From positions 434,001-498,000 of the forward strand of contig NZ_JBHUML010000002.1 in the NCBI RefSeq assembly GCF_042684865.1: a stretch of 64,000 nt of DNA, written 5' to 3'. The notes beneath the pieces were generated by a model. It was not told the origin of the DNA, did no database searches, and saw only the letters and a list, made by a program, of their open reading frames with translations. Every line of letters starts with the position of its first letter. The stretch's first letter is position 1. This DNA is from Salibacterium lacus. GTDB lineage: Bacteria; Bacillota; Bacilli; Bacillales; Marinococcaceae. A program made the position numbers and the translations under genes. Shown one piece after another: positions 42,716 to 51,694 of this stretch.

Positions 42716-44023
42716 TTGCAGCACTTCATCATTGAACATATTCATCTGCTTCCGGATGGGAACAGAGAATCCGTACAGAGAAATTGTTACATGGAAATCA
42801 AAAAGGGGATAATTACGGAAATAAAGTCGATGCCGGTGCCAAATGACAAGCCTCATTCCATCCCGCGCGTACAGGGGAGAGGCAGATGGGTGCTGCCGGG
42901 GATGTACAATACACATATGCATACCCCCATGACGCTGTTGAGAGGAACAGCCGATGATGTTCCTCTTAAACAATGGCTTGAAAAAGAAATATGGCCCCGG
43001 GAAGCCAAGCTGGAGCGGAGTATGGTACAGGCCGGTACGGATCTTGCCCTGGCCGAAATGATTCGTTCAGGGACGGTGGCTTTTCTGGATATGTACCATC
43101 TTCATATGGATCATGTCTTTGAACGAACGTACGATACCGGAATGAAGGCCGTTTTGAGCCGTGGTATGATAGGACTCGGTGACCGGGCGGCCTGGCCGGC
43201 CAAGCGTAACGAAGCGGTGGAACTTGCGCTTTCCTGGAACAAGAGAGGGGAAGGAAGAATAAAAGGCATGCTCTTCCCCCATGCCCCTTATACGTGTCCT
43301 CCCGAATTCATGACTCAGATCACAGCTGCCGCACAGGACCATAACCTGATGATCGGCACACATGCAGCAGAAACAGCCGGAGAAGTGCAGGATTACAAAG
43401 CGGAATATGGACGTACACCGGCCGTCCACCTGGACGAGCTCGGCTTTTACGAGCAGCAGGCGGTACTGACTCATGCCGTTCACGTCTCCGAAGAGGAAAC
43501 AGCCCTTTTAAAAAAGAAGGGCGCCTTCATTTCCCATAACCCGATGAGCAATGCCAAATTAGGTTCAGGCACGGCTCCGGTTGGACGCTTTCTTGAAGCC
43601 GGTATCCCTGTTACTCTTGGAACGGACAGCTCCGCTTCCAATAATAATCTGGATATGTTTCAGGAAATGAGAATGGCCGCTCTTCTTCAGAAAGGAATTC
43701 AAATGGATGCCGGCGCAGTCAGGGCAGAAGATATTTTCCGGATGGCAGCTTCCAATGGGGCAAAACTCCTCGGTTTTGATGGAGATGGACTGCTTCAGCC
43801 CGGCGGTCCTGCCGATTTTATTATGCTGGATGGTGATCAGCCCCACCTGCAGCCGGATGATCACATGGCATCTCATGTGGTGTATGCCGCTTCGGGTCAG
43901 GACGTTACGGATGTATTTGTCGATGGGAACCAGCTCATGAAGGACAGGGAACTCCTAACAATCGACGAAGAGCGGGTATTATACAATGCCCGGTACTGGC
44001 ATAAAAAACTGGAGCAGAAATGA
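42716..44023 (+). CDS. Amidohydrolase, MTA/SAH or aminofutalosine deaminase type
   Basis: A 435-residue metal-dependent deaminase of the MtaD/SsnA group. Metal ligands are visible: HMH at about 67-69, the His in GTHAAET, the His in THAVHVSEEE, and Asp in LGTDSSASNNN. Relatives deaminate 5'-methylthioadenosine, S-adenosylhomocysteine or 6-amino-6-deoxyfutalosine. With mqnA in the same window the last substrate deserves thought, but sequence alone does not decide. AGGAGGTG precedes a TTG at 42716 and a GTG at 42713; either may be the start. It lies between dinG and ypmB, where B. subtilis has the tiny ypmA. Confidence 0.85.
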   Translation: MQHFIIEHIHLLPDGNRESVQRNCYMEIKKGIITEIKSMPVPNDKPHSIPRVQGRGRWVLPGMYNTHMHTPMTLLRGTADDVPLKQWLEKEIWPREAKLERSMVQAGTDLALAEMIRSGTVAFLDMYHLHMDHVFERTYDTGMKAVLSRGMIGLGDRAAWPAKRNEAVELALSWNKRGEGRIKGMLFPHAPYTCPPEFMTQITAAAQDHNLMIGTHAAETAGEVQDYKAEYGRTPAVHLDELGFYEQQAVLTHAVHVSEEETALLKKKGAFISHNPMSNAKLGSGTAPVGRFLEAGIPVTLGTDSSASNNNLDMFQEMRMAALLQKGIQMDAGAVRAEDIFRMAASNGAKLLGFDGDGLLQPGGPADFIMLDGDQPHLQPDDHMASHVVYAASGQDVTDVFVDGNQLMKDRELLTIDEERVLYNARYWHKKLEQK

Positions 44024-44056
44024 TGATACTATGACAGGACAGAAAGGAAGTCCTTT

Positions 44057-44533
44057 ATGAAGCGCCGGCTTCTCCTTACAGGATTAGCACTCATACTGAC
44101 GGCAGGTCTCTTTTATCTTGGGTATACGATTATACGTTCTCCGCTTGCCGAAACGCTGGACGAAGCAGAGAATATCGTCCTTGCTGAAGACCATGTCGAA
44201 TCGGTGCAGGAATCCTTCTACTACCACGGAAATGAAACGGTGCACAGCGTCTCTGCCGAATTATCGAACGGTTCAAAAGAATGGTTTTTTCTGAAGGAAG
44301 GCAGTATTATTCTGCGCCTGCCGGCAGAAGACAGCATATCGTCCTCCGAAGCAGAAGAAATCGTTCTCAACCGCTTCAACAGGCAGCATGTCCGCAGCAT
44401 AAAGCCGGGTCTGGAAAATGGCAACCCGCTCTATGAAGTGACGTTTGAAGATGACAATTCCCTTTATTATTACTATTTGTCGATGGAAAACGGGGACTAT
44501 ATCAAACGGTACAGCATTCAGAAATCCGGGTGA
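44057..44533 (+). CDS. ypmB: YpmB-like exported protein (DUF5590)
   Basis: A 158-residue protein with an N-terminal membrane segment (residues 5-25, LLLTGLALILTAGLFYLGY) and a soluble outer domain. The domain looks like two PepSY-like halves, the second beginning ISSSEAEEIVLNRF. Size and the place directly before aspB match B. subtilis YpmB. No enzyme motif is present. The site AGAAAGGAAG precedes ATG 44057. Confidence 0.88.
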   Translation: MKRRLLLTGLALILTAGLFYLGYTIIRSPLAETLDEAENIVLAEDHVESVQESFYYHGNETVHSVSAELSNGSKEWFFLKEGSIILRLPAEDSISSSEAEEIVLNRFNRQHVRSIKPGLENGNPLYEVTFEDDNSLYYYYLSMENGDYIKRYSIQKSG

Positions 44534-44599
44534 AATGCTGCTGGAAGGGAACGCTCAAAAAGTGGGAATTACCCTGCACCGGGCAGATACTGCTTGAAT

Positions 44600-44628
44600 T
44601 TGGACAAGGTTTTTATTACACTTACGAT
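44600..44628 (+). promoter_or_regulatory. Predicted promoter of aspB
   Basis: TTGGAC (44600-44605), 17-bp spacer, TACGAT (44623-44628), 38 bases before the aspB start. Confidence 0.6.
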
Positions 44629-44665
44629 AACCTGTTTTGTAACGTAACGAGGAGGAATAGAGAAT

Positions 44666-45856
44666 ATGGAACTATCTAAAAGAGTTTCGGCACTCAGTCC
44701 GTCTTCCACGCTGGCCATCACGGCAAAAGCCAAACAATTGAAAGCCGGGGGACATGATGTTATAGGTCTTGGTGCCGGGGAACCTGATTTTAACACGCCG
44801 TCATACATAATAGAAGCTGCGGCAGCATCCATGAGGGACGGGTATACAAAATACACACCGTCCGGCGGGATGCCGGAATTGAAAAAGGCTGTGGCCGATA
44901 AATTTGAAAAGGACCAGCAGCTGACATACAGGGAAGATGAAATTATCATAGGCAACGGGGCGAAACACATTTTATATACGTTGTTTCAGGCTCTTCTGGA
45001 TGAAGGAGATGAGGTCATTATCCCGGCTCCCTACTGGGTGAGCTATCCGGAACAGGTGAAACTGGCCGGAGGCGTTCCGGTGTTTGTTAAAGGCGCCGAA
45101 GACAACCATTTTAAGATCACGGCAGAGCAGTTGGAAGATCACGTCTCTTCTTCCACGAAAGCGGTCATTATTAACTCACCCGGCAATCCAACAGGAAGCA
45201 TGTATTCAAAAGAAGAACTGATGGAGCTGGGACAGACCGCTTTGAAACACAATCTGCTTATCGTTTCCGATGAAATCTATGAAAAATTGATTTACGGAGA
45301 TGCTTCCCATGTTTCGGTGGCCCAGCTTTCGCCGGAGCTGAAAGAACAGACCGTGCTTGTTAACGGGGTCTCCAAATCCCACTCGATGACAGGGTGGCGG
45401 ATTGGTTATGCCGCGGGGAACCGCAGCCTTATAAAAGCAATGACCAATCTGGCGAGTCACTCGACATCCAATCCGGCTTCAAGCTCCCAGTTCGGGGCAC
45501 TTGCCGCCTACACGGACGATGACGGGTCTGTGGAAACAATGAGACAGGCATTTGAAGAAAGACTGAATACTGTATATGATAAACTAATAGATATACCGGG
45601 TGTTTCGTGTGTGAAACCCGAGGGAGCCTTTTATCTGTTTCCGAACGTAAAAGAGGCTGCCGGTAAAGCCGGATATGAAACCGTGGATGACTGGGTGGAG
45701 GCGCTTCTTGAGGAAGAAAAAGTGGCGGTTGTTCCCGGAAGCGGCTTCGGTTCTCCGGACAATATCCGACTTTCCTATGCGACCTCACTTGACTTACTGG
45801 AACAGGCACTGGAGCGGATAAAAGCTTTCATTGAAAAAAAGAACGCTGAATCGTAA
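44666..45856 (+). CDS. aspB: Aspartate aminotransferase
   Basis: AspB interconverts aspartate and oxaloacetate with glutamate. The 396-residue class I PLP enzyme has GAGEPDFNTP near 32-41, PYWVSYPEQ, NSPGNPTGS, SDEIYEK and VSKSHSMTGWRIGY with the PLP lysine near 237. It is preceded by its own promoter and GAGGAGGAA, and followed by a terminator. Confidence 0.95.
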   Translation: MELSKRVSALSPSSTLAITAKAKQLKAGGHDVIGLGAGEPDFNTPSYIIEAAAASMRDGYTKYTPSGGMPELKKAVADKFEKDQQLTYREDEIIIGNGAKHILYTLFQALLDEGDEVIIPAPYWVSYPEQVKLAGGVPVFVKGAEDNHFKITAEQLEDHVSSSTKAVIINSPGNPTGSMYSKEELMELGQTALKHNLLIVSDEIYEKLIYGDASHVSVAQLSPELKEQTVLVNGVSKSHSMTGWRIGYAAGNRSLIKAMTNLASHSTSNPASSSQFGALAAYTDDDGSVETMRQAFEERLNTVYDKLIDIPGVSCVKPEGAFYLFPNVKEAAGKAGYETVDDWVEALLEEEKVAVVPGSGFGSPDNIRLSYATSLDLLEQALERIKAFIEKKNAES

Positions 45857-45897
45857 AGCAGAACACGCTGTATAAGACAGGCTTACCATTTTGCTCT

Positions 45898-45922
45898 GCC
45901 CCCTGATTCCGGGGGGTTTTTC
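45898..45922 (+). terminator. Intrinsic terminator of aspB
   Basis: Short C5/G5 stem (CCCCC ... GGGGG, 45899-45915) with TGATTCC loop and a T-run, 42 bases after the stop. Confidence 0.75.
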
Positions 45923-45976
45923 TTTGACAGGAGATAAGAATAAAAGCCGGACGGTCCGCGAAAGGGGGAAGGACAT

Positions 45977-46672
45977 ATGAATCAGGAACAGGCGCTTCAT
46001 TTACTACGGTACGGGAGCACCCCGGTTTCCAATCTTCTTTTTGATTATTATGCCGGAATCGGTCTCAACGAAAAAGAAATGATGATGCTGCTGCATATTC
46101 ACCGGTTTATAGAAGACCATCATCCTTTTCCAACCCCGGGCGAGTTGTCTGAACGGATGGCGATAACAGATGATGAGTGTTCGAATCTACTTCGTACCCT
46201 GATAAACAATGGGTTTTTGGATATGCACAAAAAAGAAGATGACAATCAGGTCATGTATGAAACTTTTTCTCTCGAACCGTTATTCCGCCGGATTGTCGAA
46301 GCTTTCTACCGCCCCGCTGAGGACACCCGGGCCGAAGCCGATGAAGAAGGCGGACTCTACGAACTGTTTGAGCAGGAATTTGCCAGACCGCTTTCGCCGA
46401 TGGAATATGAAACGATCAGTGTGTGGATGGATCAGGATAAATACAGTGCCGAGCTGATCAAAGCGGCTCTCCACGAATCGGTGTTGTCGGGGAAACTGAA
46501 TCTGCGGTATATCGACCGGATTTTATTTGAATGGTATAAAAATGGTATTCGGACGAAACAGGAAGCAAAAACCCACAGTGAAAAGTTTCGTAAATCGACT
46601 TCTTCCACGGGAACAGCTTCAAAAGAAAAACTTCCTCATTATCCGAATATTAACTGGCTGGATGAACCATAA
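45977..46672 (+). CDS. dnaD: DNA replication initiation protein DnaD
   Basis: DnaD remodels DNA and helps load the helicase at oriC and PriA-dependent restart sites. The 231-residue protein has the N-terminal winged-helix DDH1 domain (about 1-100, with TPGELSERMAITDDECSNLLRTL) and the C-terminal DDH2 domain (LYELFEQEFARPLSPMEYE) ending in the YPNINWLDEP-type tail. Length equals B. subtilis DnaD (232). GAAAGGGGGAAGG precedes the ATG. Confidence 0.95.
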   Translation: MNQEQALHLLRYGSTPVSNLLFDYYAGIGLNEKEMMMLLHIHRFIEDHHPFPTPGELSERMAITDDECSNLLRTLINNGFLDMHKKEDDNQVMYETFSLEPLFRRIVEAFYRPAEDTRAEADEEGGLYELFEQEFARPLSPMEYETISVWMDQDKYSAELIKAALHESVLSGKLNLRYIDRILFEWYKNGIRTKQEAKTHSEKFRKSTSSTGTASKEKLPHYPNINWLDEP

Positions 46673-46687
46673 AAGGGCGGATGAACG

Positions 46688-47350
46688 ATGCTGACAAAAA
46701 AACAGATACATGAAGTTCTGGAAACCATCAAAGAAATGTACCCGGAAGCCGAATGTGAGCTGCATCATTCCAATGCTTTTGAACTGCTCATTGCTGTCGT
46801 ACTGTCGGCGCAGTGCACCGATGCACTGGTGAATAAGGTCACACCGGGACTGTTTAAAAAATATAAAGAGCCGCAGGATTATCTGGAGGTATCCCAGGAG
46901 GAACTGGAACAGGATATACGATCCATCGGACTTTACCGGAACAAGGCAAAAAATATTAAAAAATTATCCGCCTCGCTTCTGGAACAGTTTGAAGGGGAAG
47001 TTCCCCGTTCAAGGGAGGAATTGATGAGTCTTGCCGGTGTCGGCAGAAAAACAGCCAACGTGGTGGCATCTGTTGCTTTTAAGACACCTGCGATTGCTGT
47101 AGACACGCATGTGGAGAGAGTCTCAAAGCGTCTTGGCATCTGCCGCTGGAAAGATAATGTGCGGGAAGTGGAAGAAACGCTGATGAAAAAGGTACCCAAA
47201 GAGGAATGGGCTGATACGCACCACCGTCTTATTTTTTTTGGCAGATACCACTGCCGGGCAAGAGACCCGCAGTGCGCGTCGTGTCCGCTCCTGCATTTAT
47301 GCCGGGAAGGACAGAAACGAATGAAACGGGGGGAGATCCAGCATGCATGA
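46688..47350 (+). CDS. nth: Endonuclease III
   Basis: Nth removes oxidised pyrimidines and nicks the abasic site. The 220-residue HhH-GPD protein has the hairpin LAGVGRKTANVV near 115-126 with the catalytic Lys, and the catalytic Asp in VDTHVERV. The four-cysteine iron-sulfur cluster C-x6-C-x2-C-x5-C is at about 189-205. It follows dnaD by 15 bases as in Bacillus generally. Confidence 0.96.
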   Translation: MLTKKQIHEVLETIKEMYPEAECELHHSNAFELLIAVVLSAQCTDALVNKVTPGLFKKYKEPQDYLEVSQEELEQDIRSIGLYRNKAKNIKKLSASLLEQFEGEVPRSREELMSLAGVGRKTANVVASVAFKTPAIAVDTHVERVSKRLGICRWKDNVREVEETLMKKVPKEEWADTHHRLIFFGRYHCRARDPQCASCPLLHLCREGQKRMKRGEIQHA

Positions 47351-47849
47351 TAAACTGATGATCCCCACCCGTCTTGCTGCAGCACCTTTTTATCATCAAT
47401 ACACTGTGGAAGCGTCTTTTCTTCAGGAAAAAGGAGCTCCGTTCCGAGAAGAAATTTTATGGGAAAACGGCTGCATGGATGAGGCTCCGTGGGATAATCC
47501 CCTGACTTTTGTTCCCACATTGTTCGAGGAGTGGGAAGAGCGTCTGAACGTTCTTGATACGTGTTACGCTAAACGGGATACCGTCTCCGCTGAACCTGTC
47601 ATGATAGAACAAACAGCAGCGCTGCTGTCTGTTCTGTCATGGATGAACAGATGCCGGGTGCCGGGAGCGGATCCGGATGTCTTTGCCGCCGCTTGTGCAG
47701 ATATGAGAAGGATGCCTTCCAACGTCGGCGGAAGGCTTTCTTTTATTGTAAGCAGACCATCTCATCATCACAGTTTCATGCAGCTTCGCAGTCTGTTTGT
47801 GGAGAGCAGAAAGCAGTTTACTCTTGTAAAGATTGAAGAAAAAAAATAA
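47343..47849 (+). CDS. ypoC: YpoC-like protein
   Basis: A 168-residue soluble protein with helical character and a conserved WDNPLTFVPTLFEEWEERL segment near 55-75. It overlaps nth by eight bases, exactly where B. subtilis has ypoC, and the central part resembles that family. No catalytic motif is evident and its role is unknown. Confidence 0.72.
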   Translation: MHDKLMIPTRLAAAPFYHQYTVEASFLQEKGAPFREEILWENGCMDEAPWDNPLTFVPTLFEEWEERLNVLDTCYAKRDTVSAEPVMIEQTAALLSVLSWMNRCRVPGADPDVFAAACADMRRMPSNVGGRLSFIVSRPSHHHSFMQLRSLFVESRKQFTLVKIEEKK

Positions 47850-47882
47850 ACGGTTCGTTTCACACAACACGGAGGGAAAATC

Positions 47883-50800
47883 ATGCCGGACGTACAAATC
47901 AAAGATGCTGGTTCACTTTTGAATCTCCCTTTTTCTGAAGAGGATGAAAAGCGGCTGAAGGCCTTGTCTTCCAAGAGACAGAATCCTGCCTTTGAAGTCG
48001 CCTTCTGCGGTCATTTTTCGGCGGGAAAGTCGACGCTTTTGAACAACCTGCTGGGCAGGGAGCTGCTGCCTTCGAGCCCGATCCCGACAAGTGCCAATAT
48101 TATATCGATTCAATACGGAGAAGCCGGTCTCGCTGTTACAACCGGGGACGGGACACAACGGCACTGGAAAGACGAAATCCCGTGGGATCAAGTGAAATCG
48201 TGGGGAATGAATGGGGAAGAAATAAAAAACATTGATATTCATATCCCGCTCCCGTTTTTATCATCTTCCACACGGCTGCTTGATACGCCGGGAGTCGATT
48301 CCACGGATCCGAATCATCAGCTCGTTACGGTGGACCAGCTTTATACTGCCGACTGCATTGTTTATGTTACTGATTATAATCACGTGCAGTCCGAAACGAA
48401 TCTCCGGTTCTTAAAGGATATGAGCAGGGAGAATAAACCTATTATTCTCGTTGTGAACCAAATTGATAAGCATAACGAAGATGAAGTACGTTTGACATCG
48501 TTTAAAAACGGGCTTCATACGACGCTTTCCAGAGCAGGAATACAGCCGATGGAAATATTTTTCACATCGATGAAAGTACCTGATCACCCTTTCAACGAAG
48601 CCGCTTCTTTAGCTTCTTTTTTAAAGCCGCTCCTTTTTTACGGGGATACCCTTTCTTCCCGCAGTCTGCCGATGCTGGAGTCCGGTGCGGTAAAGCAGTT
48701 AATAGAACAGCTGAAAGAGCAAAAAGAAGAAGCATACGAGACGTGGCAGGAAAACCTGTTCTCACGCGGCATCGATCCACACGAAGCAGAAAAGGCCGAA
48801 AACAGGGAAGAGGATATTCATCAAGTGGAGCAGGAAAAGAAAGCTGCCGTACAATCGCTCTACGATGAACGCAATCAGCTGTTGAAAGATGTGACCCTGT
48901 TTCCGTACACGACAACCGAAAAAGTCAGACACTGGCTGGAAAGCTGTCACCGCCAATTTAGAAAAGGGTGGCTCTTCTCCCGGAAAAAAACCGAAGAGGA
49001 ACGCGCTGCACGAAAGCAGGCCGTTCTGGAAGAATTGAATGAAAAGGTGAAAACCGAGCTGCTCTTTCACATAAAAAATATACTCCTCGGTGAAGCTGTG
49101 TCCTATATGGAGGATCCCGCCGCTTTTGAAAAAGAGGTACAGGAATGGAGTTTTACCGTGGACGGGGATCTTCTGGATCGGTTTGTGCCGACTTCAGAAT
49201 TTGACCGTCAATTTGTGTATACGTTCACGGAAAAAACAGCGGATGCCGTCGCTAAACAGCTGAAAACAGAAACAGAACCTTTTTTTCAGGCATACGAAGA
49301 AGCTTTAAACGCTCAGTTTAATGAAAAGAAAGCTGCATTACAGGAAAAACAGGAGCATGCGGGAGATTGGAGCCGAGAGCTCCGGGAGTGGGAAGAGACG
49401 GCGGAGTATTTTGAGAGAAAAATCGAGGAATGCCGGGATTATCTGAAAATACACGACAGCGGCCTGGATTTTTGGCAGCTGCTTCGCGACACTTCTAAAG
49501 AAGATTATCCGGAAGGGGGAGTTCCCGATATTGTTGTTACAGAAGAGGAGAGCCCCGTTGAGGCATCGGATGAGCTGGAAGAATCGGAAGAGCAGCCCGT
49601 TGTTTCTGCGCCTGAATTCGATGATTCTTTCGTTGAACCGCTCCGCCGCTATCTTCATCAATACGGGGAACGTCCCTTGTTTGAACAGGAGAAGAAAAAG
49701 CTGACGCGGCTTCTGGAGCAATATGACAACAATACGGTTACCATTTCTCTTTTTGGAGCTTTCAGCGCAGGCAAATCAAGCTTTATTAATGCCATGATTG
49801 GCGCCCATGTTCTGCCTGCTGCCCCGAACCCGACGACATCAGCTGTAAACCGCATTCAAAAAAGCACGGGAGAATACCCTCACGGAACCGTGGTGCTGGA
49901 TACGAAAGCAGAATCGGTCCTGGAACAGGAGATACAGGCCGTATCCCGGGAGCTTGGCACGGAATTGAATCTCGCAACTCTCCAAAACTGGAAGAAACCA
50001 AACCAGAACCGATTAACGTCCTATCAGCGGACCTATGCTGATTACTTATTCACTCTGCAGCAGAGTCTGAAAAAAAGGACGGTCCAGCCGGGAGAGCGCA
50101 TCGAAACAGAAATAAGGGAGCTCCATGACTGGGTCGGGAAGGAAGAGTACGCCTGTCTTATTCAACAGGCTTCCATTTATTATGACTGCGCCTGGACCGA
50201 AAAGGGTCTGGTATTTGTTGATACACCGGGCGTTCACTCGGTACACGGCCGTCACACGAATGTTGCCTTTGAACAGATGATTCATTCCAGTGCTGTGTTG
50301 TATGTTACGTACTACAATCATGCCTTTTCCAAAGCGGATGAAGTGTTTTTACAGCAAATGGCAGGAGTTAATGAGCAATTTGATTCCAACCGGCTTTATT
50401 TTATTATTAATGCGTCGGATCTTGCCGATTCGAAAGCAGAATTGAATGTAGTCAGAGAGCATGTGCAGGGACAGCTTTTTCAAAATGGATTGGACCATCC
50501 GGAGATATTCGCGCTTTCAAGCAAAGATGCGCTTGCCCGCAAACAAAACGAAGCCTCCGCAGACCAGGAGAGGGCGTTTGCTGCATTTGAACATTATTTT
50601 GAGACCGTGACGATGGACACGTTAAAAGCCGACCATCTGCACCACCTGTATCAATACGGAATGCACATGTATCGTCTCCTGCAGTCCCTCCTTGATGACG
50701 TCACGGACAGCGGAGAACATCCAGAACAACTCATGAACCGTCGTCTGCAGTCAGTGGATACGTTCAAACAGCAGATAAAGTCTCTTCAGTTCGATGAACT

Positions 50801-51476
50801 GCTCCCATCGCTTCGCCACGAGCTGCAGCAGCGATGTTCCTATCTGCAGGAGCGGGTGAAACTGATGGTGCTCGACTACTTTCCTGAAGTTGTCAATCCG
50901 GCCGTTCTTGATGGCTCTTCCAAACGGGAGCAGAAATCAAAGCTTGAGGGAGCGCTGCAGGAAATGGAAGGGCTCGCCCGAACTTTTTTGGAACGAGAGA
51001 TGCAGACGATTATTTTCAGGCTGCAGGAACAAAGCAGAAAAGGCATGGATCAAGAGAACCAACGCTTTGCAGCCGAAGCTGTTCCAGAGGATGTTACGGT
51101 GGAACCACCGGATTCAACAAACCTGCAGATGTTAACCGGGGAGGATAATGTGTCTTTCAGAATGAACGTGCAGAGCGGATCCTTTCTTAATTACTATCAG
51201 TCCGGGAAAGAATTTTTCGGGAACCGGGGGGTGCAGAAACTAAAAGAGGATTTCGCAGAATCTCTCCGGATGGAAGCCGGGAAGGAAGTTGCGTCGTTGG
51301 AAGAACGACTGCACCGGCAGCTGCATGAACATCTTCAGGCACAGGCTGAAACCTGCAGAAGCTATTTTCAGAATGAGGCTGAGCAGGAGAAAGAGCGGAT
51401 TCACTGGCACTTTGATCCTTCGAAAAAACCGGAACTTGAAGAAGAGGCTTCCTTTTTACAAAAATATCTTCGTTAA
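47883..51476 (+). CDS. dynA: Dynamin-like protein DynA, two GTPase heads
   Basis: A 1197-residue protein (B. subtilis DynA/YpbR 1193) made of two fused bacterial dynamin units. Head 1 has the P-loop GHFSAGKST at about 41-49, LLDTPGVDSTD and NQID. Head 2 has GAFSAGKSS near 626-634, FVDTPGVHSV near 780 and INASD. Each head is followed by long charged helices that should form the neck and trunk. In B. subtilis the protein tethers and fuses membranes and helps against pore damage and phage. ACGGAGGG precedes the ATG. It stands between ypoC and the ponA terminator region as an insertion in the usual nth-ypoC / ponA-recU order. Confidence 0.94.
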   Translation: MPDVQIKDAGSLLNLPFSEEDEKRLKALSSKRQNPAFEVAFCGHFSAGKSTLLNNLLGRELLPSSPIPTSANIISIQYGEAGLAVTTGDGTQRHWKDEIPWDQVKSWGMNGEEIKNIDIHIPLPFLSSSTRLLDTPGVDSTDPNHQLVTVDQLYTADCIVYVTDYNHVQSETNLRFLKDMSRENKPIILVVNQIDKHNEDEVRLTSFKNGLHTTLSRAGIQPMEIFFTSMKVPDHPFNEAASLASFLKPLLFYGDTLSSRSLPMLESGAVKQLIEQLKEQKEEAYETWQENLFSRGIDPHEAEKAENREEDIHQVEQEKKAAVQSLYDERNQLLKDVTLFPYTTTEKVRHWLESCHRQFRKGWLFSRKKTEEERAARKQAVLEELNEKVKTELLFHIKNILLGEAVSYMEDPAAFEKEVQEWSFTVDGDLLDRFVPTSEFDRQFVYTFTEKTADAVAKQLKTETEPFFQAYEEALNAQFNEKKAALQEKQEHAGDWSRELREWEETAEYFERKIEECRDYLKIHDSGLDFWQLLRDTSKEDYPEGGVPDIVVTEEESPVEASDELEESEEQPVVSAPEFDDSFVEPLRRYLHQYGERPLFEQEKKKLTRLLEQYDNNTVTISLFGAFSAGKSSFINAMIGAHVLPAAPNPTTSAVNRIQKSTGEYPHGTVVLDTKAESVLEQEIQAVSRELGTELNLATLQNWKKPNQNRLTSYQRTYADYLFTLQQSLKKRTVQPGERIETEIRELHDWVGKEEYACLIQQASIYYDCAWTEKGLVFVDTPGVHSVHGRHTNVAFEQMIHSSAVLYVTYYNHAFSKADEVFLQQMAGVNEQFDSNRLYFIINASDLADSKAELNVVREHVQGQLFQNGLDHPEIFALSSKDALARKQNEASADQERAFAAFEHYFETVTMDTLKADHLHHLYQYGMHMYRLLQSLLDDVTDSGEHPEQLMNRRLQSVDTFKQQIKSLQFDELLPSLRHELQQRCSYLQERVKLMVLDYFPEVVNPAVLDGSSKREQKSKLEGALQEMEGLARTFLEREMQTIIFRLQEQSRKGMDQENQRFAAEAVPEDVTVEPPDSTNLQMLTGEDNVSFRMNVQSGSFLNYYQSGKEFFGNRGVQKLKEDFAESLRMEAGKEVASLEERLHRQLHEHLQAQAETCRSYFQNEAEQEKERIHWHFDPSKKPELEEEASFLQKYLR

Positions 51477-51546
51477 TATGATCATTGCAGTAAGTGTCTG
51501 CTGTTTTCTGCCTATACGGATGTTAAACAAACAATGATCTTATTTT

Positions 51547-51588
51547 AAACGCTTCCGACGATCAACATGATGGTCGGAAGCGTTTTTT
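51547..51588 (+). terminator. Intrinsic terminator of dynA
   Basis: Perfect 13-bp stem (51547-51559 with 51573-51585) around a 13-base loop that contains a smaller ATCA/TGAT pairing, then six T residues. Confidence 0.92.
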
Positions 51589-51602
51589 GATGCTTCCTAT
51601 GT

Positions 51603-51660
51603 AAAAATCCGAACGATGCGGCATTTTTGTATGGAATGCCGGGTCATCGTTCGGATTTTT
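51603..51660. terminator. Bidirectional two-part terminator between dynA and ponA
   Basis: A perfect 16-bp outer stem (51603-51618 with 51645-51660) with A-run at one end and T-run at the other, so it works on both strands. Inside it a second 7-bp stem CGGCATT / AATGCCG stacks after a three-base bulge. It should end ponA on the minus strand and back up the dynA terminator on the plus strand. Confidence 0.9.
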
Positions 51661-51694
51661 ATTGATCTATATTCTTTTACTGCAGCCTTCGACT

